Positions 1 through 9,052 of a DNA stretch of 64,000 nucleotides are shown piece after piece. Positions within the stretch are counted from its first letter, which is position 1. Every line of letters starts with the position of its first letter. A program made the position numbers and the translations under genes. Source of the stretch: WTGA01 sp965231865 (GTDB lineage: Bacteria > Pseudomonadota > Gammaproteobacteria > Arenicellales > Poriferihabitantaceae); assembly GCA_965231865.1 (NCBI GenBank), contig CBDDOJ010000001.1:1054001-1118000 (forward strand), in the 5' to 3' direction. The notes beneath the pieces are model-generated. The model was not told where the DNA came from, made no database searches, and saw only the letters and a list, made by a program, of their open reading frames with translations.

Positions 1-69
1 ATAGTCTACTCCCGTAAATTTCCAAGATTATTCCTGAGCTTCCCCTCCGGGTCGTGTTCTATGGCTGTG

Positions 70-519
70 CTACGGAGCCTGTATTCTCCGCCATCCGGTA
101 ACGGTCACCAAGATTCGGGGCACTCGCGAGCGCCCCTTGGTCAACGCCAAGACGAGCACTCTACCGGTATTCCCCATCTTTCGCCGCCCAATACTTGGTC
201 GTCTGCAAGACGCTTGTGGATCCGCATGCGCGGATGAACAGCGCCCTTCGCACTGCTTCGGGCAGGCGGTCTCCCTGCAGCGCTCCAGGATGGCCAGGTT
301 GTGGCTCCAGCCGATTTCTCGCACCAGTGGTGCGTGTTTTTCCAGACCGGTGTACGCTTCGAAAAAAGCCTTCATCCGCCAGAGGTTGGATGCCGAGAAA
401 CCGCCCACACCGGGAAACTCCGCCCGCAGGTCGGCGGCGAGCTGTTCCACCACCGCCTTGCCCCAGCGTTCAACATTTACTTTGTAGTAGTTTGACACAC
501 CAGTATCGAAAAGTGACAA
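70..519 (-). pseudogene. DUF1016 (YhcG-type) nuclease gene fragment
   Basis: The central part of this 149-residue frame reads like the conserved N-terminal domain of DUF1016/YhcG proteins, with WGKAVVEQLAADLRAEFPG, FSASNLWRMKAFFEAY and LVREIGWSHNLAILERC in the usual order. The residues before WGKAV and after LERC do not resemble the family. The C-terminal PD-(D/E)XK nuclease half, normally well over 150 residues, is absent. It is therefore a short internal remnant, probably left by rearrangement at the window edge. Family members are restriction or defence-associated nucleases. This fragment should be inactive. The 190 bases up to the next gene hold nothing recognisable. Confidence 0.6.
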
Positions 520-708
520 TCACACAACAATTACCCTGGTTCAACTGCCTTAACATTACAACCATCAAGATTTAATACGAAGTTGGAGTAGCGAACCCGT
601 CATCAAGGGTCCTCCATTCTACCAGGTTGGACTGCGGTATTTTTCAGAAAAGTCCAACGGTGACCAAAGGATATTCTTTCAACCAGCAACCAATCCAAAC
701 CAAAGAAT

Positions 709-2175
709 ATGTCCACCGAACTCTGTTACCTGTCCGCCGCCGACGCGCTGAAACGATTCAAAAGCCGGAGTCTTTCCCCGGTTGAGCTGATGCAGGCCGT
801 CATTGACCGGTGCGAGCAGGTCAACGGCCCCATCAATGCCCTGACCGAGACCTATTTTGACCAGGCCCTGGAACTGGCCCGGAAATCCGAAGCACGTTAT
901 ATCCTCGGAAAACCGAAACCACTGGATGGCATCCCGCTGGCCGTCAAGGATGAATTCCGGGTACAGGGCACCCGCCGGACCTCCTCTTCCCTGGTTTTCA
1001 AGGACCGCCTTGACCAGGAAACCGATGTCATCATTGACCGCCTGCTTCGTGCCGGTGCGATTTGCCATGCCAAGACCACAACCCCGGAATTTTGTATCCT
1101 CGGATCCTGCCATTCCCGGTTGTGGGGGATCACCGGCAATCCCTGGAACCTGGATTTCACCCCCGGCGGTTCGTCGGGCGGGTCTGGGGCGGTCCTGGCA
1201 GCCGGCATGACCACCCTGGCCACCGGCACCGATATCGGCGGTTCCATACGGATCCCGGCCGCACAATGCGGGGTCGTGGGGTACAAACCACCCTATGGCC
1301 GCAATCCTGAAATTCCTGTCTTCAACCTGGATTTTTACAGCCATTCCGGCCCGATGACCCGGTCCGTCACGGATGCCGCAATGATGCAGAATCTCATGTC
1401 CGGCCCCCACAACCAGGACATCGCCTCCTTGCGAAATCTCGTCAAAATCGACACCGAAAAAAATCTCGGCGACCTGAAGGGCTGGAGAATTGCCTGTTCC
1501 ATGGACCTCGGATTCATGGAAATCGATGCCGATGTCGTCGCCAATACCCATGCGGCCATGGACATCTTCCGCGATCTGGGGGCTACCGTTGAAGAAGTGG
1601 ACCTTGGCTGGACCGATGAGATTATTGGTGCCGTCCATGCCTACTGGGCCCATACCTGGGTCAGCGCATTTTCCCACCTGCTGGAGGAGCACCGGGACCA
1701 GCTGTGCGAGTACACCCGGTACTTCATTGAAAATTCTGCCCGCTATACGGTGGAGGATTTCCATCATTCGCTGGAGGTGGCCGTCAACCTGTACAACGGC
1801 TTTGGCCCCATGATGGATAAATATGACCTGTTTTTATGTCCGACACTCGGGACCAACCGGATACCCGCAGACTTTTCCTGGCCCTCGACCGGAGTCGTCA
1901 TCAATGGAAAAGCCGTCGACATGGCCGAAGAGTACTGGTCATTGACCTATCCGTTCAACATGCTGAGCCGATGCCCGGTCCTGTCCCTGCCGAGCGGCCT
2001 GGCCGATAATGGCGTTCCCACCGCCATTCAACTCGTCGGCCAGACTTTCGATGATATCCGGGTGTTCGAAGGCGCCAAGGCCTACCAGGCGGCGGCCCCC
2101 GGAGTCTTTCAATGGCAGCTTGACCAGAACATCCCACTCGGAGGGAAAGACCATGCTCACGGTTTACAGTCCTGA
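709..2175 (+). CDS. amidase signature family hydrolase
   Basis: A 488-residue cytosolic amidase of the amidase-signature superfamily, which hydrolyses carboxamides to acid and ammonia or amine. The Ser-cisSer-Lys triad is visible: Lys80 in LAVKDEF, the cis-serine Ser155 in GGSSGGSGA and the nucleophile Ser179 in TDIGGSIRIPA. Length is normal for the family. The stop lies 23 bases inside the next gene, so the two are translationally coupled and probably share a function with the deacetylase and exporter downstream. The substrate cannot be read from sequence. It is not GatA: there is no gatB or gatC nearby, and it resembles stand-alone amidases. A second, unrelated-looking amidase lies at 11570-12949. 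Confidence 0.9.
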   Translation: MSTELCYLSAADALKRFKSRSLSPVELMQAVIDRCEQVNGPINALTETYFDQALELARKSEARYILGKPKPLDGIPLAVKDEFRVQGTRRTSSSLVFKDRLDQETDVIIDRLLRAGAICHAKTTTPEFCILGSCHSRLWGITGNPWNLDFTPGGSSGGSGAVLAAGMTTLATGTDIGGSIRIPAAQCGVVGYKPPYGRNPEIPVFNLDFYSHSGPMTRSVTDAAMMQNLMSGPHNQDIASLRNLVKIDTEKNLGDLKGWRIACSMDLGFMEIDADVVANTHAAMDIFRDLGATVEEVDLGWTDEIIGAVHAYWAHTWVSAFSHLLEEHRDQLCEYTRYFIENSARYTVEDFHHSLEVAVNLYNGFGPMMDKYDLFLCPTLGTNRIPADFSWPSTGVVINGKAVDMAEEYWSLTYPFNMLSRCPVLSLPSGLADNGVPTAIQLVGQTFDDIRVFEGAKAYQAAAPGVFQWQLDQNIPLGGKDHAHGLQS

Positions 2176-3181
2176 CCACAAACTGCGGAACGCCCGGACC
2201 GAATTGTACGGGGGCGAACTCGTGCCCCCATTCGAGTGCCCGGAAAGAATGGAGTACATTCTTGACCGGATTGGCCAGGTCGGCCTCGGCGAGGTCATCG
2301 GTCCAGAGGAATTCAGCATCAAGACCATTCACCGCATCCATGACCCGGCCTACATCGAATTCCTCCAGGACTGCTGGCAGGAATGGGAAAAGGAAGGATT
2401 CCAGGGAGAAGCCATTCCAACCGTATTCCCTTCCCGGGGTATGCAGCACCGTATCCCGGATTTCATCGAAGGCAAGATGGGCTACTACGCGATGGCCATG
2501 GAAACCTCCATCAGCGATGGCACCTGGGAGGCTGCCCGGGCGAGTGTCAACGTGGCGCTCACGGCCCAGTCCCGGGTCGCACAGGGAGCCGGGACTGCCT
2601 TCGCCCTGTGCCGCCCCCCGGGCCACCATTCCGCCAGTGACCTCTACGGCGGCTACTGCTTTATCAACAACGCGGCCGTTGCCGTCCAGGCATTCCTGGA
2701 CCAGGGGGCCGCCCGGGTAGCCCTGCTGGATGTCGATTTTCATCATGGCAACGGTTCCCAGGCGATCTTCTATGGACGGTCCGATGTGATGTTCCTGTCC
2801 CTGCATGGTGATCCGAGGCATGCGTTCCCGCATTTTCTGGGTTACGCCGATGAAACGGGAGAAGGGGAGGGGGAAGGATTCAACCACAACTATCCCCTGG
2901 GACCGGGAACCCCCTACCCGACCTGGGGGGAGGCCTTGAAAGACGCCTGTAACCGGATCACCGCCTATGCCCCGGATGCCATCGTGGTTTCCCTCGGCGT
3001 GGACACCTACGAAAAGGACCCCATCTCCTTTTTCAAACTGAAAAGTGAGGATTTCAGGGATTACGGCCGCACCCTTGCCGCATTGAAGCGCCCTACCCTT
3101 TTCATTATGGAAGGCGGATACGCCGTCGAGGAAATCGGGGTCAACACGGTCAACGTACTGACCGGATACCAGGATGCCTGA
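2153..3181 (+). CDS. histone deacetylase-like acetylpolyamine amidohydrolase
   Basis: A 342-residue zinc deacetylase of the arginase/HDAC fold. It most resembles acetylpolyamine amidohydrolases, which release acetate from N-acetylated putrescine, cadaverine or spermidine. The N-terminal LTVYSPDHKLRN with a following ELVPPFECPERM, the RPPGHHS active-site histidines, the LLDVDFHHGNG zinc-binding segment and the EGGYA catalytic tyrosine region all fit that subfamily. I chose the ATG at 2153 because GAGGGAAAG precedes it by a few bases and the family start pattern begins there; the open frame extends further upstream within the amidase. It overlaps the amidase end. Together with the gamma-glutamylpolyamine synthetase-like gene at 54752 it suggests polyamine catabolism. 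Confidence 0.88.
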   Translation: MLTVYSPDHKLRNARTELYGGELVPPFECPERMEYILDRIGQVGLGEVIGPEEFSIKTIHRIHDPAYIEFLQDCWQEWEKEGFQGEAIPTVFPSRGMQHRIPDFIEGKMGYYAMAMETSISDGTWEAARASVNVALTAQSRVAQGAGTAFALCRPPGHHSASDLYGGYCFINNAAVAVQAFLDQGAARVALLDVDFHHGNGSQAIFYGRSDVMFLSLHGDPRHAFPHFLGYADETGEGEGEGFNHNYPLGPGTPYPTWGEALKDACNRITAYAPDAIVVSLGVDTYEKDPISFFKLKSEDFRDYGRTLAALKRPTLFIMEGGYAVEEIGVNTVNVLTGYQDA

Positions 3182-3209
3182 TACGCCCTGATCCTGGACA
3201 ATTCGGACC

Positions 3210-4144
3210 ATGAAACCAGGCACTGGCTTGTACTATTTCGGCGTTCTCCTGGTGTTGGGAACCGCATGGGGCTTTCAGTTTTCGCTGCTGAAAATCACCT
3301 CCAATGAAGGCTATTCCGAAATCGGAGTCCTGTTCATTTCCCTGATTGGCCTGACCCTGCTGTATTCCGGTTGCGCCATCCACCGGAAACAGCTGTTCCG
3401 GCCCACGGCCGGACACCTGGTCTATTTTACCATCGGAAGCCTGCTTGGCTATGTGTTCCCCGTGCTGGCCGTACTGTACGCCGCACACCATCTCTCGGCG
3501 GGATTCATCACACTAATCGCGTCATTGACCCCGGTTGTCACCGTGTGCGTGGTCCTGCTGCTGAAAACTGAAATCGTCACCCCGCTTCGAATCTGGGCCA
3601 TTGCATTCGGCATGGCGGCCTCGCTGTTCGTGATTTTCCCGGAAATCTCCTTTGACCAGGACAGTCGGTTGGCATGGGTCATGGTCATGTTTTGCCGCCC
3701 CGCTTTGCTATGGCATTGATTCGATCTATATCCACCGATACTGGCCGGCGGATCTTTCGACACTGCAGGTCATTGCAGGAGAGGCCCTGGTGGCCTGTAT
3801 CCTGATCATTCCGGTGTATCTCCTGTTTTCGGACCCCATCGTGTACGACCCCGGTTGGCCCAGGGGCCAGTGGGCGATTCTTCTGCTGATCCTGTGCGGG
3901 GCCCTGGAAGTGATGCTGTTTTTCTACCTGGTGAACAAGACCGGTGCCGTACTGGTCTCATTTGCCAGTATCATCACTCTTTTTTTCGGGGATTGCCTGG
4001 GGAATCCTCCTGTTTTCGGAAACCCACCCGGCGACGACCTGGACCGCAGTCGGACTGTTGGCCATCGCCCTTTGCCTGGTAGCAAAAGATGCCATCCAAC
4101 ACAACCCGGAAATAAACCGGGTCCGGGTAGAGCCGGCGGGATAG
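3210..4144 (+). pseudogene. EamA/DMT-family transporter, split by two frameshifts
   Basis: Three consecutive frames together form one EamA-type drug/metabolite transporter of about 310 residues with around ten hydrophobic segments. The first covers 3210 to about 3695 (start MKPGTGLYYFGVLLVLGTAW). The second continues with CFAAPLCYGIDSIYIHRYW to about 3985. The third carries the last segments (GIAWGILLFSETHPATTW) to the stop at 4144. The first shift lies around TGTTTTGCCGCCCCG near 3690-3705 and the second around a run of seven T near 3980-3987. Both are homopolymer-associated, so either a genuine pseudogene or two base-calling errors are possible. It lies 28 bases after the deacetylase gene and probably belongs to the same transcript. 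Confidence 0.75.
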
Positions 4145-4315
4145 ACCGATGAATGGTACAAGGGGATTTTGCAATGGTGCAGAACGGAAGACTGCGTGAT
4201 TGGAACCGTGACCGCGGGAAACCTGTCACAGTATCCCGCTTGGCACGCTGTTCTTCTTCCAGGATGACCCCCCGTTTCCCGGCAACCCGGGATTCAGGTG
4301 GACCGTTCCGGGGTA

Positions 4316-4759
4316 TCACCAAGGAGGGTACCGGGGACCGGGACCGGACTCCCCGGCCCGGTCATCGGCGTTGTACAGGGCACATCGTTCCAGGGACAGA
4401 CAACCGCATCCAATGCAGCCGGACAGCTTTTCACGCAGTTGCCGGAGACGCTCAATCCGGTGGTCCAGTTGATCCCGCCACTGCCCCGACAGCCTTTCCC
4501 AGTCTTCCCGTGTGGGGGTGCGCTGGTTCGGAAGCGTTCCCAGGGCCTCGCCAATCTCCCTCAGGCTCAACCCCAGGCCCTGGGCAACCTGGATCACGGA
4601 TATTTTCCGCAGCATGGCCCGGGGATAATACCGGTGATTGCTCCGGCTCCGGACCGATTGAATCAGTCCCTTGGTTTCATAAAACCGCAATGCCGAGGCG
4701 GCGACACCGCTCCGGCGCGACACCTCGCCGATGCTCAGGTAGGTTTCCCGGGGGGACAT
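4316..4759 (-). CDS. soxR: redox-sensing MerR-family activator SoxR
   Basis: A 147-residue MerR-family regulator. The N-terminal winged helix-turn-helix begins LSIGEVSRRSGVAASALRFYE. A dimerisation helix follows. The C-terminal CIGCGCLSLERC is the CX2CXCX5C motif that holds the SoxR [2Fe-2S] cluster and separates SoxR from other MerR proteins. In the family the oxidised cluster twists promoter DNA and switches on efflux or detoxification genes in response to redox-cycling compounds. The gene is divergent from an MFS transporter, with a matching operator between them (4791-4821). Length is close to that of Escherichia coli SoxR (154). Identification is strong. Confidence 0.93.
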   Translation of the reverse strand: MSPRETYLSIGEVSRRSGVAASALRFYETKGLIQSVRSRSNHRYYPRAMLRKISVIQVAQGLGLSLREIGEALGTLPNQRTPTREDWERLSGQWRDQLDHRIERLRQLREKLSGCIGCGCLSLERCALYNADDRAGESGPGPRYPPW

Positions 4760-4790
4760 GGCTCGAATCTCCCAGTAGTGAAATGAATGC

Positions 4791-4821
4791 TTGACTTAAA
4801 GCATACTTTAATCCGTAGACT
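4791..4821 (+). promoter_or_regulatory. SoxR-type promoter with 19-bp spacer
   Basis: TTGACT at 4791-4796 and TAGACT at 4816-4821 form -35 and -10 boxes separated by 19 bp, the over-long spacing typical of MerR-family promoters. Inside the spacer is a perfect dyad, TTAAAG-CATA-CTTTAA (4796-4811), laid out like known SoxR boxes (seven-base arms around four central bases). The promoter points toward the MFS gene at 4946 and starts 32 bases from the soxR start codon, so it could also control soxR. This is sequence evidence only. Confidence 0.7.
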
Positions 4822-4945
4822 GCCCCGAATCAACCACACCCACCAGGACTGAACCCGTGAACCATCGCCAGCCAAACGGAAAACCGGACCCCTTCCGGGT
4901 ACAGGCGTCCTCCCTGTCCACCCTGAAAAAGAACAATCCCGGGGT

Positions 4946-6394
4946 ATGCCGGCTCTCCGGAAAACAGACCGTATCGAATTGGCTACCCGGGAGAATACAT
5001 TGAAACCCGGCACCGAACAGGCGGCAGGGTGGGGTGAAATCATTGCCCGGGAACATGTTCCGAAATTAATCGTCCTGGGCCTGGCGATCTGGCTCCATGC
5101 GGCCAATTCCATGCTGACCGCCAACACCATGCCCAGTGCTGCCAAGGAAATCGGAGGGATTCACCTGATCAGCTGGACTTTTTCCCTGTACCTGACGGGA
5201 TCCATCCTTGCAGGCGCCGCCTCCAGTTTGCTGGTTTCGCGCTATGGCCTGCGCAACACCATGATCCGGGCCGCTCTGGCCTACACCCTGGGATGCATTA
5301 TTTGCGCCCTGGCACCCAGCATGCCGGTGGTTCTTGCGGGCAGGGTATTGCAGGGACTGGGCGGAGGCTGCCTGATGGCCACGGCCTATATTGCACAAAG
5401 CTGGTTTTTTCCGAACCGTTTTGTTCCAAGAATCATTGCCGGCATGTCCATGGTGTGGATGATGGCCGCGCTTTGCGGTCCTGCGATCGGAGGGGCCTTT
5501 TCCACCTGGGGAATCTGGCGCGATGCCTATTGGGTGTTTGCCGGACAGTCGGTTATTCTCGCAGTTGCCGTCAAGTTTCTGCTGCATCCAACCGCCAAAC
5601 AATGGGAAATCCAGCCTGAACCACTGCCCATTGTGCGATTGGGTTTTCTCGCAGCCTCCATATTGATGGTTTCCCTTTCGGGAACCCACGACAACCCCGT
5701 TCATTCGGCGGTCATTCTGGTGCTCGGGATGGGGTTCCTTGTTTTGTTTGTCACCCGTGACCGGCGGGCACTGCGTGGCCGGGTCCTGCCGCTGCAGGTT
5801 GCCGATTTCAGCCATGTCCTGGCCAATGGAACTGCGATGGTATTCCTGTTTTGCCTGAGCATCATGTCACTGATTGTGTATGGCCCCCTGATCCTGATAG
5901 AAATTCATGGCCTGACCCCGTTTACGGCCGGGATCATCGTGATGCTCGAATCCGTGGCATGGGGAGGGGCCGCACTGGCTTTTTCAGGTATTCCACCGGA
6001 GCGGGAACCTCTTTTGATCCGCTGTGGTGGCGCCCTGGTACTGGCAGGGCTGGTATTGACCGCATGGATCATCCCCTGGGGGCCGCTTTGGGCGATCATA
6101 GTCGTCGCGCAAATTCCAGGAGGCGGGTTTGGCATGATGTGGGGGTTTATCGCCAAGCGCATCGTCGCAGCGGCCCCGAAAGAGGACAAGGACCGGGCGT
6201 CCTCACTGATGCCGATGACCCTGCAGACCGGCTTTGCAATGGGAGCCGCGCTTTGCGGGCTGATCGCCAACAGCCTGGGAATGTCTGGAGATGTCTCCAT
6301 GGAAGCCTTGCGCCACATCGCATTCTGGGTGTTTGCCGGGTTTGTTCCCTGTGCCATTTTCGGAAACATTGCGGCCTGGAGGTTTCTCCGGTAG
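4946..6394 (+). CDS. MFS efflux transporter, putative SoxR target
   Basis: A 482-residue inner-membrane major facilitator protein with many hydrophobic segments. The loop signature SRYGLRN lies between segments 2 and 3, and the motif-C-like GRVLQGLGGGCLMATAY resembles drug:H+ antiporters of the DHA type. An N-terminal cytoplasmic stretch of about 35 residues precedes the first segment. The first ATG at 4946 has only a weak ribosome-binding site. The in-frame TTG near 5000, preceded by GGGAGAA, is an alternative start giving a protein about 18 residues shorter. Its placement downstream of the SoxR-type promoter argues for export of redox-active toxins. The substrate is unknown. Confidence 0.85.
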   Translation: MPALRKTDRIELATRENTLKPGTEQAAGWGEIIAREHVPKLIVLGLAIWLHAANSMLTANTMPSAAKEIGGIHLISWTFSLYLTGSILAGAASSLLVSRYGLRNTMIRAALAYTLGCIICALAPSMPVVLAGRVLQGLGGGCLMATAYIAQSWFFPNRFVPRIIAGMSMVWMMAALCGPAIGGAFSTWGIWRDAYWVFAGQSVILAVAVKFLLHPTAKQWEIQPEPLPIVRLGFLAASILMVSLSGTHDNPVHSAVILVLGMGFLVLFVTRDRRALRGRVLPLQVADFSHVLANGTAMVFLFCLSIMSLIVYGPLILIEIHGLTPFTAGIIVMLESVAWGGAALAFSGIPPEREPLLIRCGGALVLAGLVLTAWIIPWGPLWAIIVVAQIPGGGFGMMWGFIAKRIVAAAPKEDKDRASSLMPMTLQTGFAMGAALCGLIANSLGMSGDVSMEALRHIAFWVFAGFVPCAIFGNIAAWRFLR

Positions 6395-6638
6395 GGGAGG
6401 GGTTACGGATACCGCTGCTTTTCGGGAATGACTCCCCGGACGCCCCCTTTGGGATTCTCCACATCGCCGCGGTAACGCGGAATCAGGTGGATGTGCATGT
6501 GGAAAATGGATTGCCCGGCCCGGGACCCGATATTGATTCCGATATTGTACCCCTGTGGGTGGTACCGGTTTTCAATGACCTCTTTGCCCTGGTTCACAAG
6601 CACCCACAGCTCCTGTCTCTCCTCGTCCGTCACCTTAA

Positions 6639-8849
6639 CCCAAGTTGGCACTTTTCCACCAGAATCGGCTGATTTTCGCTGATTTTCGCACTTTCTGATT
6701 ATTTTTCGGTTATATATCAATAGGTTGTAATTTCTGATCTGTTGTAGGGCCATAGGCACTGCATAAATTATTCACATCTTCCCCTCCCTCCAGTATAATC
6801 GGGATACCAAAACCATCCATGGTCCGCATCCTGCCCGATTCATGCACTTCAAACGAACCAAAACCTATACCGACACCCACGGAAACCCCCAGTACAGTGT
6901 CCGGCTGGTCAAAAACCAGCGCATCGGCGGTAAGGTCAAACAGACCACCATGGCGAACCTCGGAACCAAATGGGACGTGCCCCAGACTCTGTGGGGTCCT
7001 GTCGCCCAGAGGGTGGAAGAGCTCATGGTTGGTCAGGACCCCCTGGTGCCCTGTGAAGCGGAGGTCGAACAGGCTGCCGAAGAAGTGGTGAAACTGTTGC
7101 GCTCCCGGGGCATCCAGACCGCTACCCCCGGTCCCTCCGTGGCCACGGTGGACCTCAATACCATGGAACATCGTGACCCGCGATTCGTCGGGGGAGAACG
7201 GTTGTGCCTCCACGCATGGGAAGAACTCCGACTGAGAGAGTGTCTGCAGAATCTGGGCTTTACTGCCCGGGATACCCGGATTTCCCTGGCATTATTGACC
7301 GCCAAGATGCTGCATCCCGGCAGTGAACGGGAGACCAGCCGATGGTTGAAAGACGACAGTGCCACCGCGGAAATCCTCGGTCTGGACAGGGATTCCCGGG
7401 CACTGTCCCGCAAGACCCTGTATCGGATCGGCGATAAGTTGTGGAAACATCAAGAAGCCCTGCAAAGGGCGCTGTTTGAGCGGGAGCGCATATTGCTGGA
7501 TATTCCCAATACCATTGTGTTTTATGATTTGTCCAATACGTACTACACCGGAACACAGAAAAAACAGGATACACCGGACAATCCGGACTCTGCACAGAAG
7601 TCGCTGCTGCAGTTCGGTCGATCCAAGCAACGAAGGAATGACTGTCCCTTGATCACCCTTGGGCTGATGCTGGATGAGGCCGGGTTTCCCCGGGGTTGTG
7701 AGTTCCTGCCCGGCAATGTAACGGAAGTCGACACCCTGAAAGACGCCCTGGGCCGGTTTGAGGCCCAGGGACACGGTACCGAAGGGGACAAGCCCACGGT
7801 GATCATGGATGCCGGGATCAGTGCCCAGGAGAATCTCGACTGGCTCACGGAACGGGGATATCCCTGGCTTTGCGTGGCCAAGGGGTGCAAGCCGTCCCAG
7901 GCCCCGGACGGGGACCCGGAGCTCACCATCACCACTCAGGCCAATCACACGGTGCGGATCTGGAAACTGGACACCGATGCCGATGAAACCCGGTTGTATG
8001 TGATGAGTGAAGGCCGACAGCAGACGGCCCGGTCCATCCGGGACCGGCAGGTGGAAAAGTTTGAGGATGGACTCCAACGGTTGCACGACAACCTGTCTGT
8101 GCCCCGGCGGATGAAAAAGTATGAACGGATCGTGGAAGCTGTTGGTCGTCTCAAGGAACGTCATTCGGGGATTGCCCAGCACTATACGGTTCAGGTTCAA
8201 CGGGGAGAAGGCACCCAGGCCAAGGCGGTGAAATTCACCCGCAAGGCCAGTTTTGATGAGACCGATGAGATGCTCGGAGCCTGTATTCTGCGGACCAGCC
8301 ACACCGACTGGGACCTGGAGACGGTTCTGCGGACCTACCATCGGCTGGTGGACATCGAAGCCGTGTTCCGGGAATTGAAGGGGGAGTTAGGATTGCGTCC
8401 GATCTGGCATACCCGGGAAGACCGTATTCAGGCACACCTTTTTCTTGCGGTGCTGGCCTATCATGCGGTGCAGCTGATCCGCACCCGGCTGCGGGGAGCG
8501 GGGACCTCTCTACGCTGGCAGAGTATTCGTCGGGTACTGCGCACCTGGATACGTGTTACCACCACGCTCCAGACCGTTCAGGGGAAGCAGATTGTCATCC
8601 GTCAGGACGTCCATCCCAGTGTCGAACAGACCGGGATCGTCAAGGCAGCCGGGGTGAAACCTGGTCTGCATCGGGTTCGCATGAGGCAGCCTGTGTAGGC
8701 AATCCATGCAAGTATTCCGTCATCAAGGCGGGAATACGGCTCCACAGAATTCAACAGAAATGTGGGGGGTAGTTCTCTTGCGTCTGAATTATATCACCTA
8801 TAATCAAGCACTTATAGAGTCCCCATGGCCCTACAAGTGCCATCTATGG
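6639..8849 (+). mobile_element. IS1634-family (IS4 superfamily) insertion sequence, 2,211 bp
   Basis: The left end reads CCCAAGTTGGCACTTTT and the right end, reverse-complemented, reads CCATAGATGGCACTTGT, giving imperfect terminal inverted repeats that share TGGCACTT. Both ends are flanked by TTAA (6635-6638 and 8850-8853), a 4-bp target duplication. A second inverted match further in, TTGTAGGGCCAT at 6742 and its complement ending at 8836, may be a subterminal transposase-binding site. The element carries one transposase gene and interrupts the HIT gene in the opposite orientation. A decayed relative of its right end lies around 50360-50540 and 52353-52390. Confidence 0.88.
6842..8698 (+). 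CDS. IS1634-family DDE transposase
   Basis: A 618-residue transposase. Three acidic catalytic positions typical of IS4-superfamily DDE enzymes can be placed: Asp in IVFYDLSNTYYTG, Asp in VIMDAGIS, and Glu in DIEAVFRELKGELG, which is followed by RPIWHTREDRIQAHLFLAVLAY, the C-terminal signature of the IS1634 family. The frame is intact and of full length, so the element may still be active. It is the only gene in the insertion sequence. Start is the ATG at 6842 because the residues beginning MHFKRTKTY match the usual N-terminus of the family. Confidence 0.92.
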   Translation: MHFKRTKTYTDTHGNPQYSVRLVKNQRIGGKVKQTTMANLGTKWDVPQTLWGPVAQRVEELMVGQDPLVPCEAEVEQAAEEVVKLLRSRGIQTATPGPSVATVDLNTMEHRDPRFVGGERLCLHAWEELRLRECLQNLGFTARDTRISLALLTAKMLHPGSERETSRWLKDDSATAEILGLDRDSRALSRKTLYRIGDKLWKHQEALQRALFERERILLDIPNTIVFYDLSNTYYTGTQKKQDTPDNPDSAQKSLLQFGRSKQRRNDCPLITLGLMLDEAGFPRGCEFLPGNVTEVDTLKDALGRFEAQGHGTEGDKPTVIMDAGISAQENLDWLTERGYPWLCVAKGCKPSQAPDGDPELTITTQANHTVRIWKLDTDADETRLYVMSEGRQQTARSIRDRQVEKFEDGLQRLHDNLSVPRRMKKYERIVEAVGRLKERHSGIAQHYTVQVQRGEGTQAKAVKFTRKASFDETDEMLGACILRTSHTDWDLETVLRTYHRLVDIEAVFRELKGELGLRPIWHTREDRIQAHLFLAVLAYHAVQLIRTRLRGAGTSLRWQSIRRVLRTWIRVTTTLQTVQGKQIVIRQDVHPSVEQTGIVKAAGVKPGLHRVRMRQPV

Positions 8850-9052
8850 TTAAAATAGCTGGGCACATGGCGGTAGGGGATCACCAGGGCATGACCCTCG
8901 TTCACCGGATGGCTGTCCCAGCGGACGAACCCCAGCTGCCCCCGGATAAAGATACTGTCCAGGTCATTGCGGCAGAACAGGCAGTCATTGTGTGCAGAGT
9001 GTTTCATGTTGTGCAGGGTTTGTACGTCAGCAGGGCCCGGCGATTTTCGCAC

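Larger units (their letters stand above)
6403..9007 (-). pseudogene. HIT-family hydrolase gene, split by an IS1634-type element
   Basis: The 5' part (9007 down to 8850) encodes MKHSAHNDCLFC followed by FVRWDSHPVNEGHALVIPYRH. The 3' part (6638 down to 6403) encodes VTDEERQELWVLV, GYNIGINIGSRAGQS and the histidine triad HMHIHLIP. Between them lies a complete transposon. Removing 6639-8849 plus one TTAA copy joins SYF to KVTDEERQ in frame and gives a 129-residue protein, a normal size for HIT nucleotide hydrolases/transferases. The upstream methionine at 9052 is a less likely start because the family motif CLFC begins close to residue 9 of the shorter form. The gene is inactivated by the insertion. 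Confidence 0.88.

Noticed and set aside
6742..8836. TTGTAGGGCCAT inverted repeats as the ends of the IS1634-type element
   Set aside because: No duplication flanks them and the HIT reading frame is not restored. The outer pair at 6639 and 8849 satisfies both tests.
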